From positions 1-58,183 of the forward strand of contig NZ_PZKG01000013.1 of the NCBI RefSeq assembly GCF_003034985.1: a DNA stretch of 58,183 bases. The letters are read 5' to 3'. The stretch comes from Cereibacter changlensis JA139 (GTDB lineage: Bacteria > Pseudomonadota > Alphaproteobacteria > Rhodobacterales > Rhodobacteraceae). The first letter of the stretch is position 1; every line of letters starts with the position of its first letter. Below the pieces are notes generated by a model. That model ran no database searches. It was given only the letters and a program-made list of their open reading frames with translations, and was not told the origin of the DNA. A program made the translations under genes and the position numbers. Of this stretch, positions 19,243-30,269 are shown piece by piece.

Positions 19243-19926
19243 ATGTCGATCTGGACCCGCATCACCGAAGCCCTTGCTGCCCTCGCCGCCGGCGAAGGGC
19301 TCTCCGCCGTGCTCGACCGGCTGCGCAGCCCGCCGGAACGCTCTGTGGCCTTCACCATCGCGGTGATCGCGCTGGGGGCCAAGATCGCCAAGGCCGATGG
19401 CGAGGTGACCCGCGGCGAGGTCACGGCCTTCCGCCAGGTCTTCGCCATCCCCGAGGGCGAGGAGGAGAACGCCGGCCGCGTCTTCAACCTCGCCCGGCAG
19501 GACGTGGCCGGATTCGACGCCTATGCCCGCAAGATCAAGGCGATGTTCCGCGACGACGACCGCATCCTGATCGACCTGATGGAGGGGCTGTTCCACATCT
19601 CGATGGCGGATGGCGACTACCACCCGCAGGAGGAGGCCTTCCTGACCGAGGTGGCCCGGATCTTCGGGCTCAGCGACCGCTGCTTCCGCGCGCTGCGCGC
19701 CCGTTTCGTGACCGACGCGCCGCGCGACCCCTATGACGTGCTGGGCGTCGAGCCCGACGCGCCGATGGCCGAGATCCGCGCGGCCTGGAAACGCGCGGTG
19801 CGCGACAGCCACCCCGACCGGATGATCGCCCGCGGCGTGCCGGAAGAGGCGGTGGCGCTGGCCGGCCGGCGGATGATCGACATCAACCGGGCCTGGGAAG
19901 AGATCAGCGCGAAACAGGCGGCATGA
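19243..19926 (+). CDS. TerB-domain protein with C-terminal J domain (DjlA-like)
   Basis: A 227-residue two-domain protein. Residues about 30-150 form a TerB-like helical domain with acidic turns K-A-D-G-E-V and M-A-D-G-D-Y. Residues about 161-224 are a J domain with intact His-Pro-Asp at 190-192 and the opening DPYDVLGV, so it should stimulate a DnaK partner. Unlike E. coli DjlA, no N-terminal membrane anchor is visible. A start four codons earlier (19231) is possible; MSIW is preferred by resemblance to relatives. The stop overlaps the following nuclease gene by ATGA. Confidence 0.85.
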   Translation: MSIWTRITEALAALAAGEGLSAVLDRLRSPPERSVAFTIAVIALGAKIAKADGEVTRGEVTAFRQVFAIPEGEEENAGRVFNLARQDVAGFDAYARKIKAMFRDDDRILIDLMEGLFHISMADGDYHPQEEAFLTEVARIFGLSDRCFRALRARFVTDAPRDPYDVLGVEPDAPMAEIRAAWKRAVRDSHPDRMIARGVPEEAVALAGRRMIDINRAWEEISAKQAA

Positions 19927-20933
19927 CCCGGCTGCGCATCGCCAGCTACAATGTCGAATGGTTCAACGCCCTGTTCGACAACCGGGACCGGCTTTGCGCC
20001 GACAACGAGCCTTCCGCCCGCTACCGGATCACCCGGCGCGAGCAGGCCGAGGCTCTGGGAATCGTCTTCACCGCGCTGGACGCCGATGCGGTGATGGTGA
20101 TCGAGGCGCCCGATCACGGCAGCCGCCGCAGCACGGTGAAGGCGCTGGAGAGCTTCGCCAAGACCTTCGGGCTGCGCGCCTCCAAGGCGATCCACGGCTT
20201 CACCAGCGGCACCGAGCAGGAGATCGCCCTGCTCTACGATCCCACGCGGATCACGGCGCGGCACGACCCGCAGGAGGATCCGAAGGCGCCGCGCTTCGAC
20301 CGGGTCTTCCCCTTCGACATCGACGTCGATGCCAAGCCGGAGCCGATCCGCTTCTCCAAGCCGCCGCTGGAGCTGGCGCTGACCGCCGACGGCAGGCCGC
20401 TTCGGATGATCGGCGTGCATGCCAAGTCGAAGGCACCGCACCGGACGCGCAACCCGGCCGAGTTCAGCCGGATCTCGATCGACAACCGCCGCAAGCAGCT
20501 GGCGCAATGCGTCTGGATCCGCCGGCGGGTGGTCGGGCATCTGGAACGCGGCGACAGCCTGATCGTGCTGGGCGATTTCAACGACGGGCCGGGGCTCGAC
20601 GAATACGAGAAGCTCTTCGGCCAGTCCGGCATCGAGATCGTGCTGGGGCCGGAGGCCGAGCCGCCGCTGCAACTGACCGACCCGCATGCGCGGATGGCGC
20701 TGGGGCAGCGCGTCGGCGTCAGCCCGACCACCGCCCGCTTCTGGCTCGCGCCACAGGAGCGCTATTTCGAGGCGCTGCTCGACTTCATCATGGTCTCGCC
20801 CGACCTCGCCGCCGCGGGGCCGTCCTGGCGGATCTGGCACCCGTTCAATGACCCCGGCTGCTTCAAGGTCCCCGAGCTGCGCGACGCGCTGCTGGCGGCC
20901 TCCGACCATTTCCCGGTGACGCTGGATCTCTGA
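19923..20933 (+). CDS. Endonuclease/exonuclease/phosphatase (EEP) family protein
   Basis: A 336-residue EEP-fold hydrolase. The family's metal and active-site positions are visible: S-Y-N-V-E-W near the start, V-M-V-I-E-A-P in the second strand, G-D-F-N-D about residues 218-222, and S-D-H-F-P-V at the end. Substrates in this family range from DNA to phosphodiester lipids, and this member cannot be placed. There is no signal peptide, so it acts in the cytoplasm. ATGA overlap ties it to the TerB/J gene; nothing shows whether the two proteins work together. Confidence 0.82.
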   Translation: MTRLRIASYNVEWFNALFDNRDRLCADNEPSARYRITRREQAEALGIVFTALDADAVMVIEAPDHGSRRSTVKALESFAKTFGLRASKAIHGFTSGTEQEIALLYDPTRITARHDPQEDPKAPRFDRVFPFDIDVDAKPEPIRFSKPPLELALTADGRPLRMIGVHAKSKAPHRTRNPAEFSRISIDNRRKQLAQCVWIRRRVVGHLERGDSLIVLGDFNDGPGLDEYEKLFGQSGIEIVLGPEAEPPLQLTDPHARMALGQRVGVSPTTARFWLAPQERYFEALLDFIMVSPDLAAAGPSWRIWHPFNDPGCFKVPELRDALLAASDHFPVTLDL

Positions 20934-20960
20934 TCTTTATTTCCGCCGATCCGCGCCTAT

Positions 20961-21359
20961 ATGCGGAGGATGAAGCAGCTGATCGCCCCTCTCGCCCTGT
21001 GTCTCTCGCTGACCGCGGTCCAGGCGCAGGAGCCGCTGCCCGAGGCGCCGCCGGTGCCCGAGGCCTCCGGCGATGTCGAGGATGGCTTCAGCCTGCTCGG
21101 CGAGGGCGCGCGGCTTTTGTTCCGCGGCCTGATGGACGAGGCCGAGCCGATGATGGACGACATGGGCCAGGCCCTGAAGGAGATGCAGCCCGCCGCGCGC
21201 GAGCTGCTGGCGATGATCGGCGACCTGCGGCATTACGAGGCCCCGGAGCGGCTGCCGAACGGCGACATCCTGATCCGCCGCAAGGCCGACGCGCCGCCGC
21301 TGGAGCCGCTGCCTGAAAAGGCGGAGCCGGAAGCGCCGAGCGGCGAGATCGAGCTGTAG
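20961..21359 (+). CDS. Small secreted protein of unknown function
   Basis: A 132-residue protein with a clear signal peptide (MKQLIAPLALCLSLTAVQAQ, cleavage after AQA or VQA). The mature part is acidic and rich in Pro, Glu and Met (LFRGLMDEAEPMMDDMGQAL) and ends in repeated E-P-L-P-E-K-type sequence. Similar proteins seem common in Rhodobacteraceae, but no domain is recognised. An ATG at 20970 is an alternative start, directly after GGAGG, which is too close to serve it well. The gene lies just before the array of four palindromes. Confidence 0.7.
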   Translation: MRRMKQLIAPLALCLSLTAVQAQEPLPEAPPVPEASGDVEDGFSLLGEGARLLFRGLMDEAEPMMDDMGQALKEMQPAARELLAMIGDLRHYEAPERLPNGDILIRRKADAPPLEPLPEKAEPEAPSGEIEL

Positions 21360-21361
21360 CG

Positions 21362-21506
21362 CGATCCTTCTGCGAAGGATCGTATTCCTCCCGGAGTGAC
21401 GACGCGGATGATCCTTCGCAGAAGGATCGTTCCCGCATCCTGATCCTTCTGCGAAGGATCAGGCCCAGAACCCCGCCGTCAGGCGCCGATCCTTCGCAGA
21501 AGGAAC
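21362..21506. repeat. Array of four TTC-TGC-GAA palindromes between converging genes
   Basis: Copies lie at 21362-21382, 21410-21428, 21439-21463 and 21488-21506. All contain GATCCTTC paired with GAAGGATC around TGC or GCA, with centres alternating TGC, GCA, TGC, GCA. Stems are 9, 8, 11 and about 6 bp; copy four has one mismatched pair. They fill most of the gap between two convergent genes and may stop transcription from both sides, though no T-runs follow. Confidence 0.92.
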
Positions 21507-21514
21507 GCCCCGGC

Positions 21515-23644
<2,130 letters not shown>

Positions 23645-23737
23645 ATCCTCGTCCTCTTGAACCGCCCCGATAACAACCGGGATACATGCTTTGGTTTCCG
23701 GCCTCCGGCCCCTATATGCAGACAAGACGGAGGACGT

Positions 23738-24175
23738 ATGAAACCCCTTTATATTCTAGCCCTTGCAGCCTTCCTGCCCTTGGCCGCCCCGGCGCAGGAG
23801 CCGATCACCTCGGGGCCGGTCGACGCGGCGGGGCTCAGCCTCGACGACTTCCTCTGGAAGAAGCGCCCGCTGGTCATCTTCGCCGACTCGCCGGCCGACC
23901 CGTCCTTCGACGCGCAGATGCGCAACCTGGCCGAGAATTTCGGCGATCTGGAGCAGCGCGACGTGATCGTCATCACCGACACCGATCCCGCCAACCCCAG
24001 CGAGATCCGCAAGGCGCTGCGCCCCCGCGGCTTCTCGCTGGTGATCCTCGACAAGGACGGCCGGGTCACGCTGCGCAAGCCCCTGCCCTGGTCGGTGCGC
24101 GAGATCAGCCGCGCCATCGACAAGTTCCCGATCCGCCGGGAAGAGATGCTGCAGCGCAGGCCGGCGGGGCGGTAG
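23738..24175 (+). CDS. DUF4174 family exported protein
   Basis: A 145-residue protein with a signal peptide ([20 protein letters not shown]) and a thioredoxin-like DUF4174 core: [15 protein letters not shown] near the start, D-V-I-V-I-T-D and [16 protein letters not shown] later. No CxxC pair is present, so it is unlikely to be an oxidoreductase. A strong GGAGG site precedes the ATG by 5 bases. It is divergent from mutA (93-bp gap) and convergent with pccA, with one base between the stops. Periplasmic location is likely; function unknown. Confidence 0.78.
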   Translation: MKPLYILALAAFLPLAAPAQEPITSGPVDAAGLSLDDFLWKKRPLVIFADSPADPSFDAQMRNLAENFGDLEQRDVIVITDTDPANPSEIRKALRPRGFSLVILDKDGRVTLRKPLPWSVREISRAIDKFPIRREEMLQRRPAGR

Positions 24176-24176
24176 C

Positions 24177-26177
<2,001 letters not shown>

Positions 26178-26213
26178 CATCGTCCCTTCGTCAGCGGCGC
26201 CCACATGGCGCGA

Positions 26214-26254
26214 AAATGAAAAGGACCACCCGGGCGCTCTGCCCGGATGGTCCT
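26214..26254 (-). terminator. Intrinsic terminator after the glycine-zipper lipoprotein gene
   Basis: On the minus strand AGGACCA-x-CCGGGC (complement of 26241-26254) pairs with 26222-26235 around a 5-base loop: 13 pairs with one mismatch. It is followed by TTTTCATTTT (complement of 26213-26222). It lies about 40 bases past the stop codon at 26295 and just before the pccA start, so pccA is transcribed from read-through or from its own promoter. Confidence 0.8.
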
Positions 26255-26294
26255 CGGAAACCTGTCTGCGCCGCGCGGAGCGGCGTTGGTCAGC

Positions 26295-26573
26295 TCAGCG
26301 GCAGGGCGGCAGGCCCTGGATGCCGCAGGACACGCCACCGGCAACCGCGCCGATGAGAGCGCCCTTGGTCTTGCTGCCGCCCGTGGCGTCGGCGATGACC
26401 GCACCGGCGACAGCGCCGCCAAGCGTGCGCACAGCGGCGCTTTCCTGGTAGTTGCCGGAGGGCGCGCCGTAGCCGCCGCCATAGCCGCCACCGTAGCCAT
26501 AGCCCTGCTGCTCGGCGCAGCCGGCAAGGGCGCCGGCGACGACCGCCATGATGATAAAGGGTTTGCGAAGCAT
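26295..26573 (-). CDS. Small glycine-zipper lipoprotein
   Basis: A 92-residue protein with a lipoprotein signal (V-A-G-A-L-A-G-C, Cys19), a Gly/Tyr-rich stretch (residues about 24-36), then a glycine-zipper segment G-G-A-V-A-G-A-V-I-A-D-A...G-A-L-I-G-A-V-A-G-G. The end has two cysteines (S-C-G-I-Q-G-L-P-P-C-R) that could form a disulphide. Such proteins sit in the outer membrane or periplasm, and the function of this one is unknown. It has its own terminator. Confidence 0.78.
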   Translation of the reverse strand: MLRKPFIIMAVVAGALAGCAEQQGYGYGGGYGGGYGAPSGNYQESAAVRTLGGAVAGAVIADATGGSKTKGALIGAVAGGVSCGIQGLPPCR

Positions 26574-26706
26574 GCTGCTCGATCTCCGTTCAGGATTGTT
26601 ATCGCGCCAGACAATATCGCAAATCGCTTGGGGGAAAAGCGGATTCCGCGACCCGCCACCGGGGCCGCCGCAAGATCGGCGGGAGTGCGCGCAGCCGTCC
26701 GAAGGC

Positions 26707-26735
26707 CCGGCCCGACCTCTGCAAGGTCGGGCCGG
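26707..26735. terminator. Perfect 12-bp hairpin in the gap upstream of the glycine-zipper gene
   Basis: CCGGCCCGACCT (26707-26718) and AGGTCGGGCCGG (26724-26735) pair perfectly around CTGCA. No T-run follows on either strand. It lies about 165 bases past the stop of the unknown gene at 26902-27303 and may end or protect that message. The rest of the 26574-26901 gap shows no gene. Confidence 0.5.
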
Positions 26736-26901
26736 CAGTCGAGGGAAGGGTCGCAATCACTGAAAGCGGCGGCGGGAAGTTGATCCGCCGCGCCACCGCA
26801 AGGATGGGCCGCAGCCGCCGGCAAGGCAAAGCGAAAGCCGCGCGCCGCAGAGCGATGCGCGAAGATCTGCCCGATGCACGGAGACGGCTGCGGAAACATG
26901 C

Positions 26902-27303
26902 CTAGTCGTCTCCCTCGTCGTCATCGTCCCAATCGTCGTCGGAAACCGGCGGCGCGTCGGGAGCGAAGATCTCGGGGAAGGCAGCCTCGGCCCGCTTGCG
27001 GTCGACGCGCAGCAGCGCCTCGTAGCTTTCGGGATCGAAGGGGTCCTCGGCGGCCACCACCTCGCGGCCGAACAGCCAGGAGATCCGCCCGGCGTCGAGA
27101 TTGCCGCGCTCGAACGGCTCTTCGCCGAAATGGTGCCAGAGGGCTGCGAGAAAGCCCGCGTCAGCGGCGCGGTCCATCGCCTTGCGGTCGCGGTAACGCT
27201 CGCGCTTGATGATCTTGGTCGGACCCGCCTTGCTGGCGCGCCGGATCACATATTGGAAATCGGTGCCGGTGAGACGGCCAGGGAAGCCGCGGTGCTTGAT
27301 CAT
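26902..27303 (-). CDS. Conserved-looking protein of unknown function, acidic tail
   Basis: A 133-residue protein that I do not recognise. The N-terminal half is basic (RRASKAGPTKIIKRERYRDR), the middle is mixed helical (A-L-W-H-H-F-G-E-E-P-F-E-R-G-N, then D-A-G-R-I-S-W-L-F-G-R-E), and the last 20 residues are nearly all Asp/Glu. No signal peptide or membrane segment, so it is cytoplasmic; the charge split suggests binding to nucleic acid or a basic partner (inference). It sits between pccA and pccB with the small lipoproteins. The frame is intact with an ATG start. Confidence 0.65.
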   Translation of the reverse strand: MIKHRGFPGRLTGTDFQYVIRRASKAGPTKIIKRERYRDRKAMDRAADAGFLAALWHHFGEEPFERGNLDAGRISWLFGREVVAAEDPFDPESYEALLRVDRKRAEAAFPEIFAPDAPPVSDDDWDDDDEGDD

Positions 27304-27307
27304 CGCA

Positions 27308-27375
27308 CGCCCTCCCCGGAACGGAGGGCGGCAACCGGGGCGGGCCGGACCCTGAGGGTCGCAGCAGCCCGCCCC
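27308..27375 (-). terminator. Two hairpins after the 44-residue lipoprotein gene
   Basis: GGGGCGGGC (27337-27345) pairs with GCCCGCCCC (27367-27375), enclosing a second stem GACCC-TGA-GGGTC (27348-27360). Next to it CGCCCTCC (27308-27315) pairs with GGAGGGCG (27323-27330). They begin 10 bases past the lipoprotein stop. No T-run is present, so this may be an mRNA-stabilising or rho-dependent end; the second stem covers the start codon region of the next gene. Confidence 0.5.
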
Positions 27376-27384
27376 AGAAGATAA

Positions 27385-27519
27385 TTACTTGTACTTGCCC
27401 GTGTAGACCGGCTCGGTCGTGACGGCCGGCTGGTCAACGTAGACAACTTCTTCTTTTTTCGCGCAAGCGGCAACAAAAGCCACCATGCACAGTGCGAATA
27501 CGACAGTGCTCTTCGACAT
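27385..27519 (-). CDS. 44-residue lipoprotein
   Basis: A tiny but convincing gene. The ATG follows GGAGTAGAGG closely. The product has a lipoprotein signal with lipobox V-A-A-C (Cys19), then AKKEEVVYVDQPAVTTEP and ends VYTGKYK. The mature part is only 26 residues and charged/aromatic. Small lipoproteins of this style recur in Rhodobacteraceae (recollection, not checked). Stem-loops follow the stop codon. It lies in the small-gene stretch between pccB and pccA. Role unknown; an outer-membrane or periplasmic anchor is likely. Confidence 0.75.
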   Translation of the reverse strand: MSKSTVVFALCMVAFVAACAKKEEVVYVDQPAVTTEPVYTGKYK

Positions 27520-27733
27520 CCTCTACTCCATTTTTCATTGAGGGCACCCGCAAACGAACATTCGTCAGCGCGGGCTCTCTGCGAGGTCAAGACCGCTTGG
27601 GTTCGGTCTCGGATGATCGTATCTGATCCTCCAGGCATTTGACACAGGGATGTCGCCAAGATCACCACCTGTGACTCAGAAACATCAGCCCCTTCAGGGC
27701 GCGCGGCGTGGACCGCAAGATTTTGTGGTTCCA

Positions 27734-28108
27734 TCAAAATGGCTCCCATATGCAGATGCCATCGCGGATCGTGAAGGCTTCGAAATACTGTGTGGCCTCG
27801 GGGGCCGGCTCGCCGAACGGAAGGGGTACATCCGCCATCGAAATCACCACTTGAGCAGGCATCGGACCCTGTTCGGCGATGCGCGGCAGGGCATAGCTTT
27901 CGCAGAGCGCCTGGATGTCGGCGGAGGCGGTCTCGAAGCCGATCGAGCCGCCCGCCCCGATCTCCGGCGCGACGAAGCGGAAGCGCACCGTCAGCCCGGC
28001 CGGGCCCGGCTCGTTCCAGATCACCTCCTGCAGGGTGAGCGGCTGGCCCGAGGGTGCCGCCACCGATTCGCCTGCCGCGGCGGAAGGGTCGGGATCGGGC
28101 TGCGTCAC
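27734..28108 (-). CDS. DUF6497-like protein, start uncertain
   Basis: A 124-residue protein starting at GTG with TQPDPDPSAAAGESVAAP, then G-Q-P-L-T-L-Q-E-V-I-W and a mixed fold ending A-T-Q-Y-F-E-A-F-T-I-R-D-G-I-C-I-W-E-P-F, resembling a Rhodobacteraceae family (DUF6497) of exported proteins. No signal peptide is encoded in frame. Directly upstream the codons read P-C-V-T-Q, which would suit a lipoprotein cysteine, but no start codon lies in frame; an ATG in another frame at 28170 runs to a stop at the junction. A frameshift that removed the signal peptide is possible. It follows pccB with an 84-bp gap. Confidence 0.6.
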   Translation of the reverse strand: MTQPDPDPSAAAGESVAAPSGQPLTLQEVIWNEPGPAGLTVRFRFVAPEIGAGGSIGFETASADIQALCESYALPRIAEQGPMPAQVVISMADVPLPFGEPAPEATQYFEAFTIRDGICIWEPF

Positions 28109-28192
28109 GCACGGGGCCCTGCCCGGTGCGCGAGGGCCGGCAGGCCCATGAATGCTGGGGGTCGTGACATCTCTGTTTCCCTGAAAGTTGCG

Positions 28193-29725
28193 TTACAGGG
28201 GAATGTTATCGTGTTTCTTCCACGGGTTCGTCAGTTTCTTGGTGCGCAGGCTGGCAAAAGCGCGCGCCACGCGGCGACGGGTGGACTGCGGCATGATCAC
28301 CTCGTCGATGAAACCCTTTTCCGCCGCCACGAAGGGGTTGGCGAAACGGTCCTCGTATTCCTTGGTCCGCTGGGCGATCTTGTCCTTGTCGGCCAGTTCG
28401 GCGCGGTAGAGGATCTCGGTCGCGCCCTTGGCCCCCATCACCGCGATCTGCGCCGTGGGCCAGGCATAGTTGAAGTCGCCGCGCAGATGTTTCGACGCCA
28501 TCACGTCATAGGCCCCGCCATAGGCCTTGCGGGTGATGACCGTGACCTTCGGCACCGTCGCCTCGCCATAGGCGAAAAGCAGTTTCGCGCCGTGCTTGAT
28601 GACGCCGCCATATTCCTGCCCGGTGCCCGGCAGGAAGCCCGGCACGTCGACCAGCGTCAGGATCGGGATCTCGAAAGCGTCGCAGAAGCGCACGAAACGC
28701 GCGGCCTTGCGGCTGCTGTCGATGTCGAGACAGCCGGCCAGCACCATCGGCTGGTTCGCCACCACGCCGACCGACTGACCCTCGATCCGGATGAAGCCGG
28801 TGATGATGTTGGCGGCGAAATCCTTCTGGATCTCGAAGAAATCCGCCTCGTCGGCGATCTTCCGGATCAGCTCGTGCATGTCATAGGGCTGGTTCGGATT
28901 GTCCGGCACCAGCGTGTCAAGGCTCGGCTCCACCCGGCTCACGTCGTCGAAGAACGGCCGGGTCGGCGCGCGGTCGCGGTTCGACAGCGGCAGGAAATCG
29001 AACAGCCGGCGCGTCTCGGCCAGCGCCTCGACGTCGTTATCGAAGGCGCCGTCGGCGACCGAGGACTTCTTGGTATGGGTCGCGGCCCCGCCCAGCTCCT
29101 CCGCCGTCACCACCTCGTTGGTCACGGTCTTCACCACATCGGGGCCGGTGACGAACATGTAGGAAGTGTCCTTCACCATGAAGATGAAGTCGGTCATCGC
29201 CGGGGAATAGACCGCCCCGCCGGCGCAGGGCCCCATGATCAGGCTGATCTGCGGCACCACGCCCGAGGCCATGATGTTGCGCTGGAACACCTCGGCATAG
29301 CCGGCCAGCGAGGCCACGCCCTCCTGGATGCGCGCGCCGCCGGAATCGTTCATCCCGATCACAGGCGCGCCATTCTGCAGCGCCATGTCCATGATCTTGC
29401 AGATCTTCTGCGCATGGGTCTCGGACAGCGAGCCGCCGAAGACGGTGAAGTCCTGGCTGAAGACATAGACCATGCGGCCGTTGATCGTGCCCCAGCCGGT
29501 CACCACGCCGTCGCCGGCGGGGCGGTCCTCGTCCATGCCGAAGTCGGTGCAGCGGTGGCGCACGAACATGTCGAATTCCTCGAACGAGCCCTCGTCGAGC
29601 AGCAGCTCGATCCGCTCGCGCGCCGTCAGCTTGCCCTTGGCATGCTGCGCCGCGACCCGGCGGGCACCGCCGCCCGCGCGGGCCAGATCGCGCCGATCCT
29701 CAAGCTGCCGAAGAATGTCCGTCAT
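28193..29725 (-). CDS. pccB: Propionyl-CoA carboxylase beta (carboxyltransferase) subunit
   Basis: A 510-residue carboxyltransferase of the crotonase-like biotin family, with N- and C-terminal lobes and the two oxyanion-forming glycine stretches ([26 protein letters not shown]). It moves the carboxyl group from biotin on PccA to propionyl-CoA. A purine-rich GGGGGG/AAGG site precedes the ATG. The gap to the next gene holds TTTGCAAA motifs expected for the ScfR/PccR regulator encoded at 31540. pccA lies about 2 kb further along the strand, separated by four small genes. Confidence 0.95.
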   Translation of the reverse strand: MTDILRQLEDRRDLARAGGGARRVAAQHAKGKLTARERIELLLDEGSFEEFDMFVRHRCTDFGMDEDRPAGDGVVTGWGTINGRMVYVFSQDFTVFGGSLSETHAQKICKIMDMALQNGAPVIGMNDSGGARIQEGVASLAGYAEVFQRNIMASGVVPQISLIMGPCAGGAVYSPAMTDFIFMVKDTSYMFVTGPDVVKTVTNEVVTAEELGGAATHTKKSSVADGAFDNDVEALAETRRLFDFLPLSNRDRAPTRPFFDDVSRVEPSLDTLVPDNPNQPYDMHELIRKIADEADFFEIQKDFAANIITGFIRIEGQSVGVVANQPMVLAGCLDIDSSRKAARFVRFCDAFEIPILTLVDVPGFLPGTGQEYGGVIKHGAKLLFAYGEATVPKVTVITRKAYGGAYDVMASKHLRGDFNYAWPTAQIAVMGAKGATEILYRAELADKDKIAQRTKEYEDRFANPFVAAEKGFIDEVIMPQSTRRRVARAFASLRTKKLTNPWKKHDNIPL

Positions 29726-29783
29726 GGCCTTGCCCCCCGAAATTTGCCGCACCATAGTGACGCCGGCCGCGGTCAGAAAGCAA

Positions 29784-29834
29784 TTTTCAGTAAATTTGCA
29801 AACTCTCCGCAGCCAACCATCCGCAAATTGCAAA
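29784..29834. promoter_or_regulatory. Candidate ScfR/PccR operator between pccB and the DUF486 gene
   Basis: On the minus strand TTTGCAAA (29802-29795) is followed by TTTACTGAA, and TTTGCAA (29834-29828) by TTTGCGG. TTTGCAAA repeats are the reported binding element of PccR in Rhodobacter sphaeroides (from memory). They lie 70-110 bases upstream of the pccB start and beside the divergent DUF486 gene. Confidence 0.55.
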
Positions 29835-29856
29835 TCCGCTAACCCGCGAGCCCTCC

Positions 29857-30207
29857 ATGCCCAGCCTGCCCGTCCCCCTCCTCACCATCGGCCTCCTGCT
29901 CGCCTCGAACATCTTCATGACCTTCGCCTGGTACGGGCATCTGAAGTTCAAGGCGGCCCCGCTCTATGCGGTGATCCTGATCAGCTGGGGCATCGCCTTC
30001 TTCGAATACCTGCTGCAGGTGCCGGCCAACCGGATCGGCCACAGCCATTTCTCCGCGGCCGAGCTGAAGACCATCCAGGAGGTGATCACCCTCCTCGTCT
30101 TCGCCGTCTTCTCGGTGTTCTTCCTGAAGGAACCGCTGAGCTGGAACCACCTCGTCGGCTTCGCCTTCATCGCCTGCGGCGCCTTCTTCATCTTCCACAA
30201 ATGGTAG
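29857..30207 (+). CDS. DUF486/DMT-family small membrane protein
   Basis: A 116-residue protein with four predicted membrane helices, the DUF486 group of half-size drug/metabolite-transporter-like proteins. Conserved-looking parts are [19 protein letters not shown] and the last helix [12 protein letters not shown]. It probably works as a dimer, like small multidrug transporters, but no substrate is known. It is divergent from pccB, and the shared gap carries the candidate ScfR sites, so it might respond to propionyl-CoA (inference). Confidence 0.82.
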   Translation: MPSLPVPLLTIGLLLASNIFMTFAWYGHLKFKAAPLYAVILISWGIAFFEYLLQVPANRIGHSHFSAAELKTIQEVITLLVFAVFSVFFLKEPLSWNHLVGFAFIACGAFFIFHKW

Positions 30208-30269
30208 CGCACAACCGCCTGTGCATTCCTGCGATGGACTTGGCGCCCACCCCGGACTAGCTCAGCCTG

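Noticed and set aside
21362-21506. Possible CRISPR array
   Set aside because: Repeats are short palindromes with unequal spacers of 10-27 bases, in alternating orientation, and no cas genes are present.
23645-23737. Cobalamin riboswitch before the B12-dependent mutase
   Set aside because: The 93-bp gap is too short and shows no B12-box; metF likewise lacks a SAM riboswitch.
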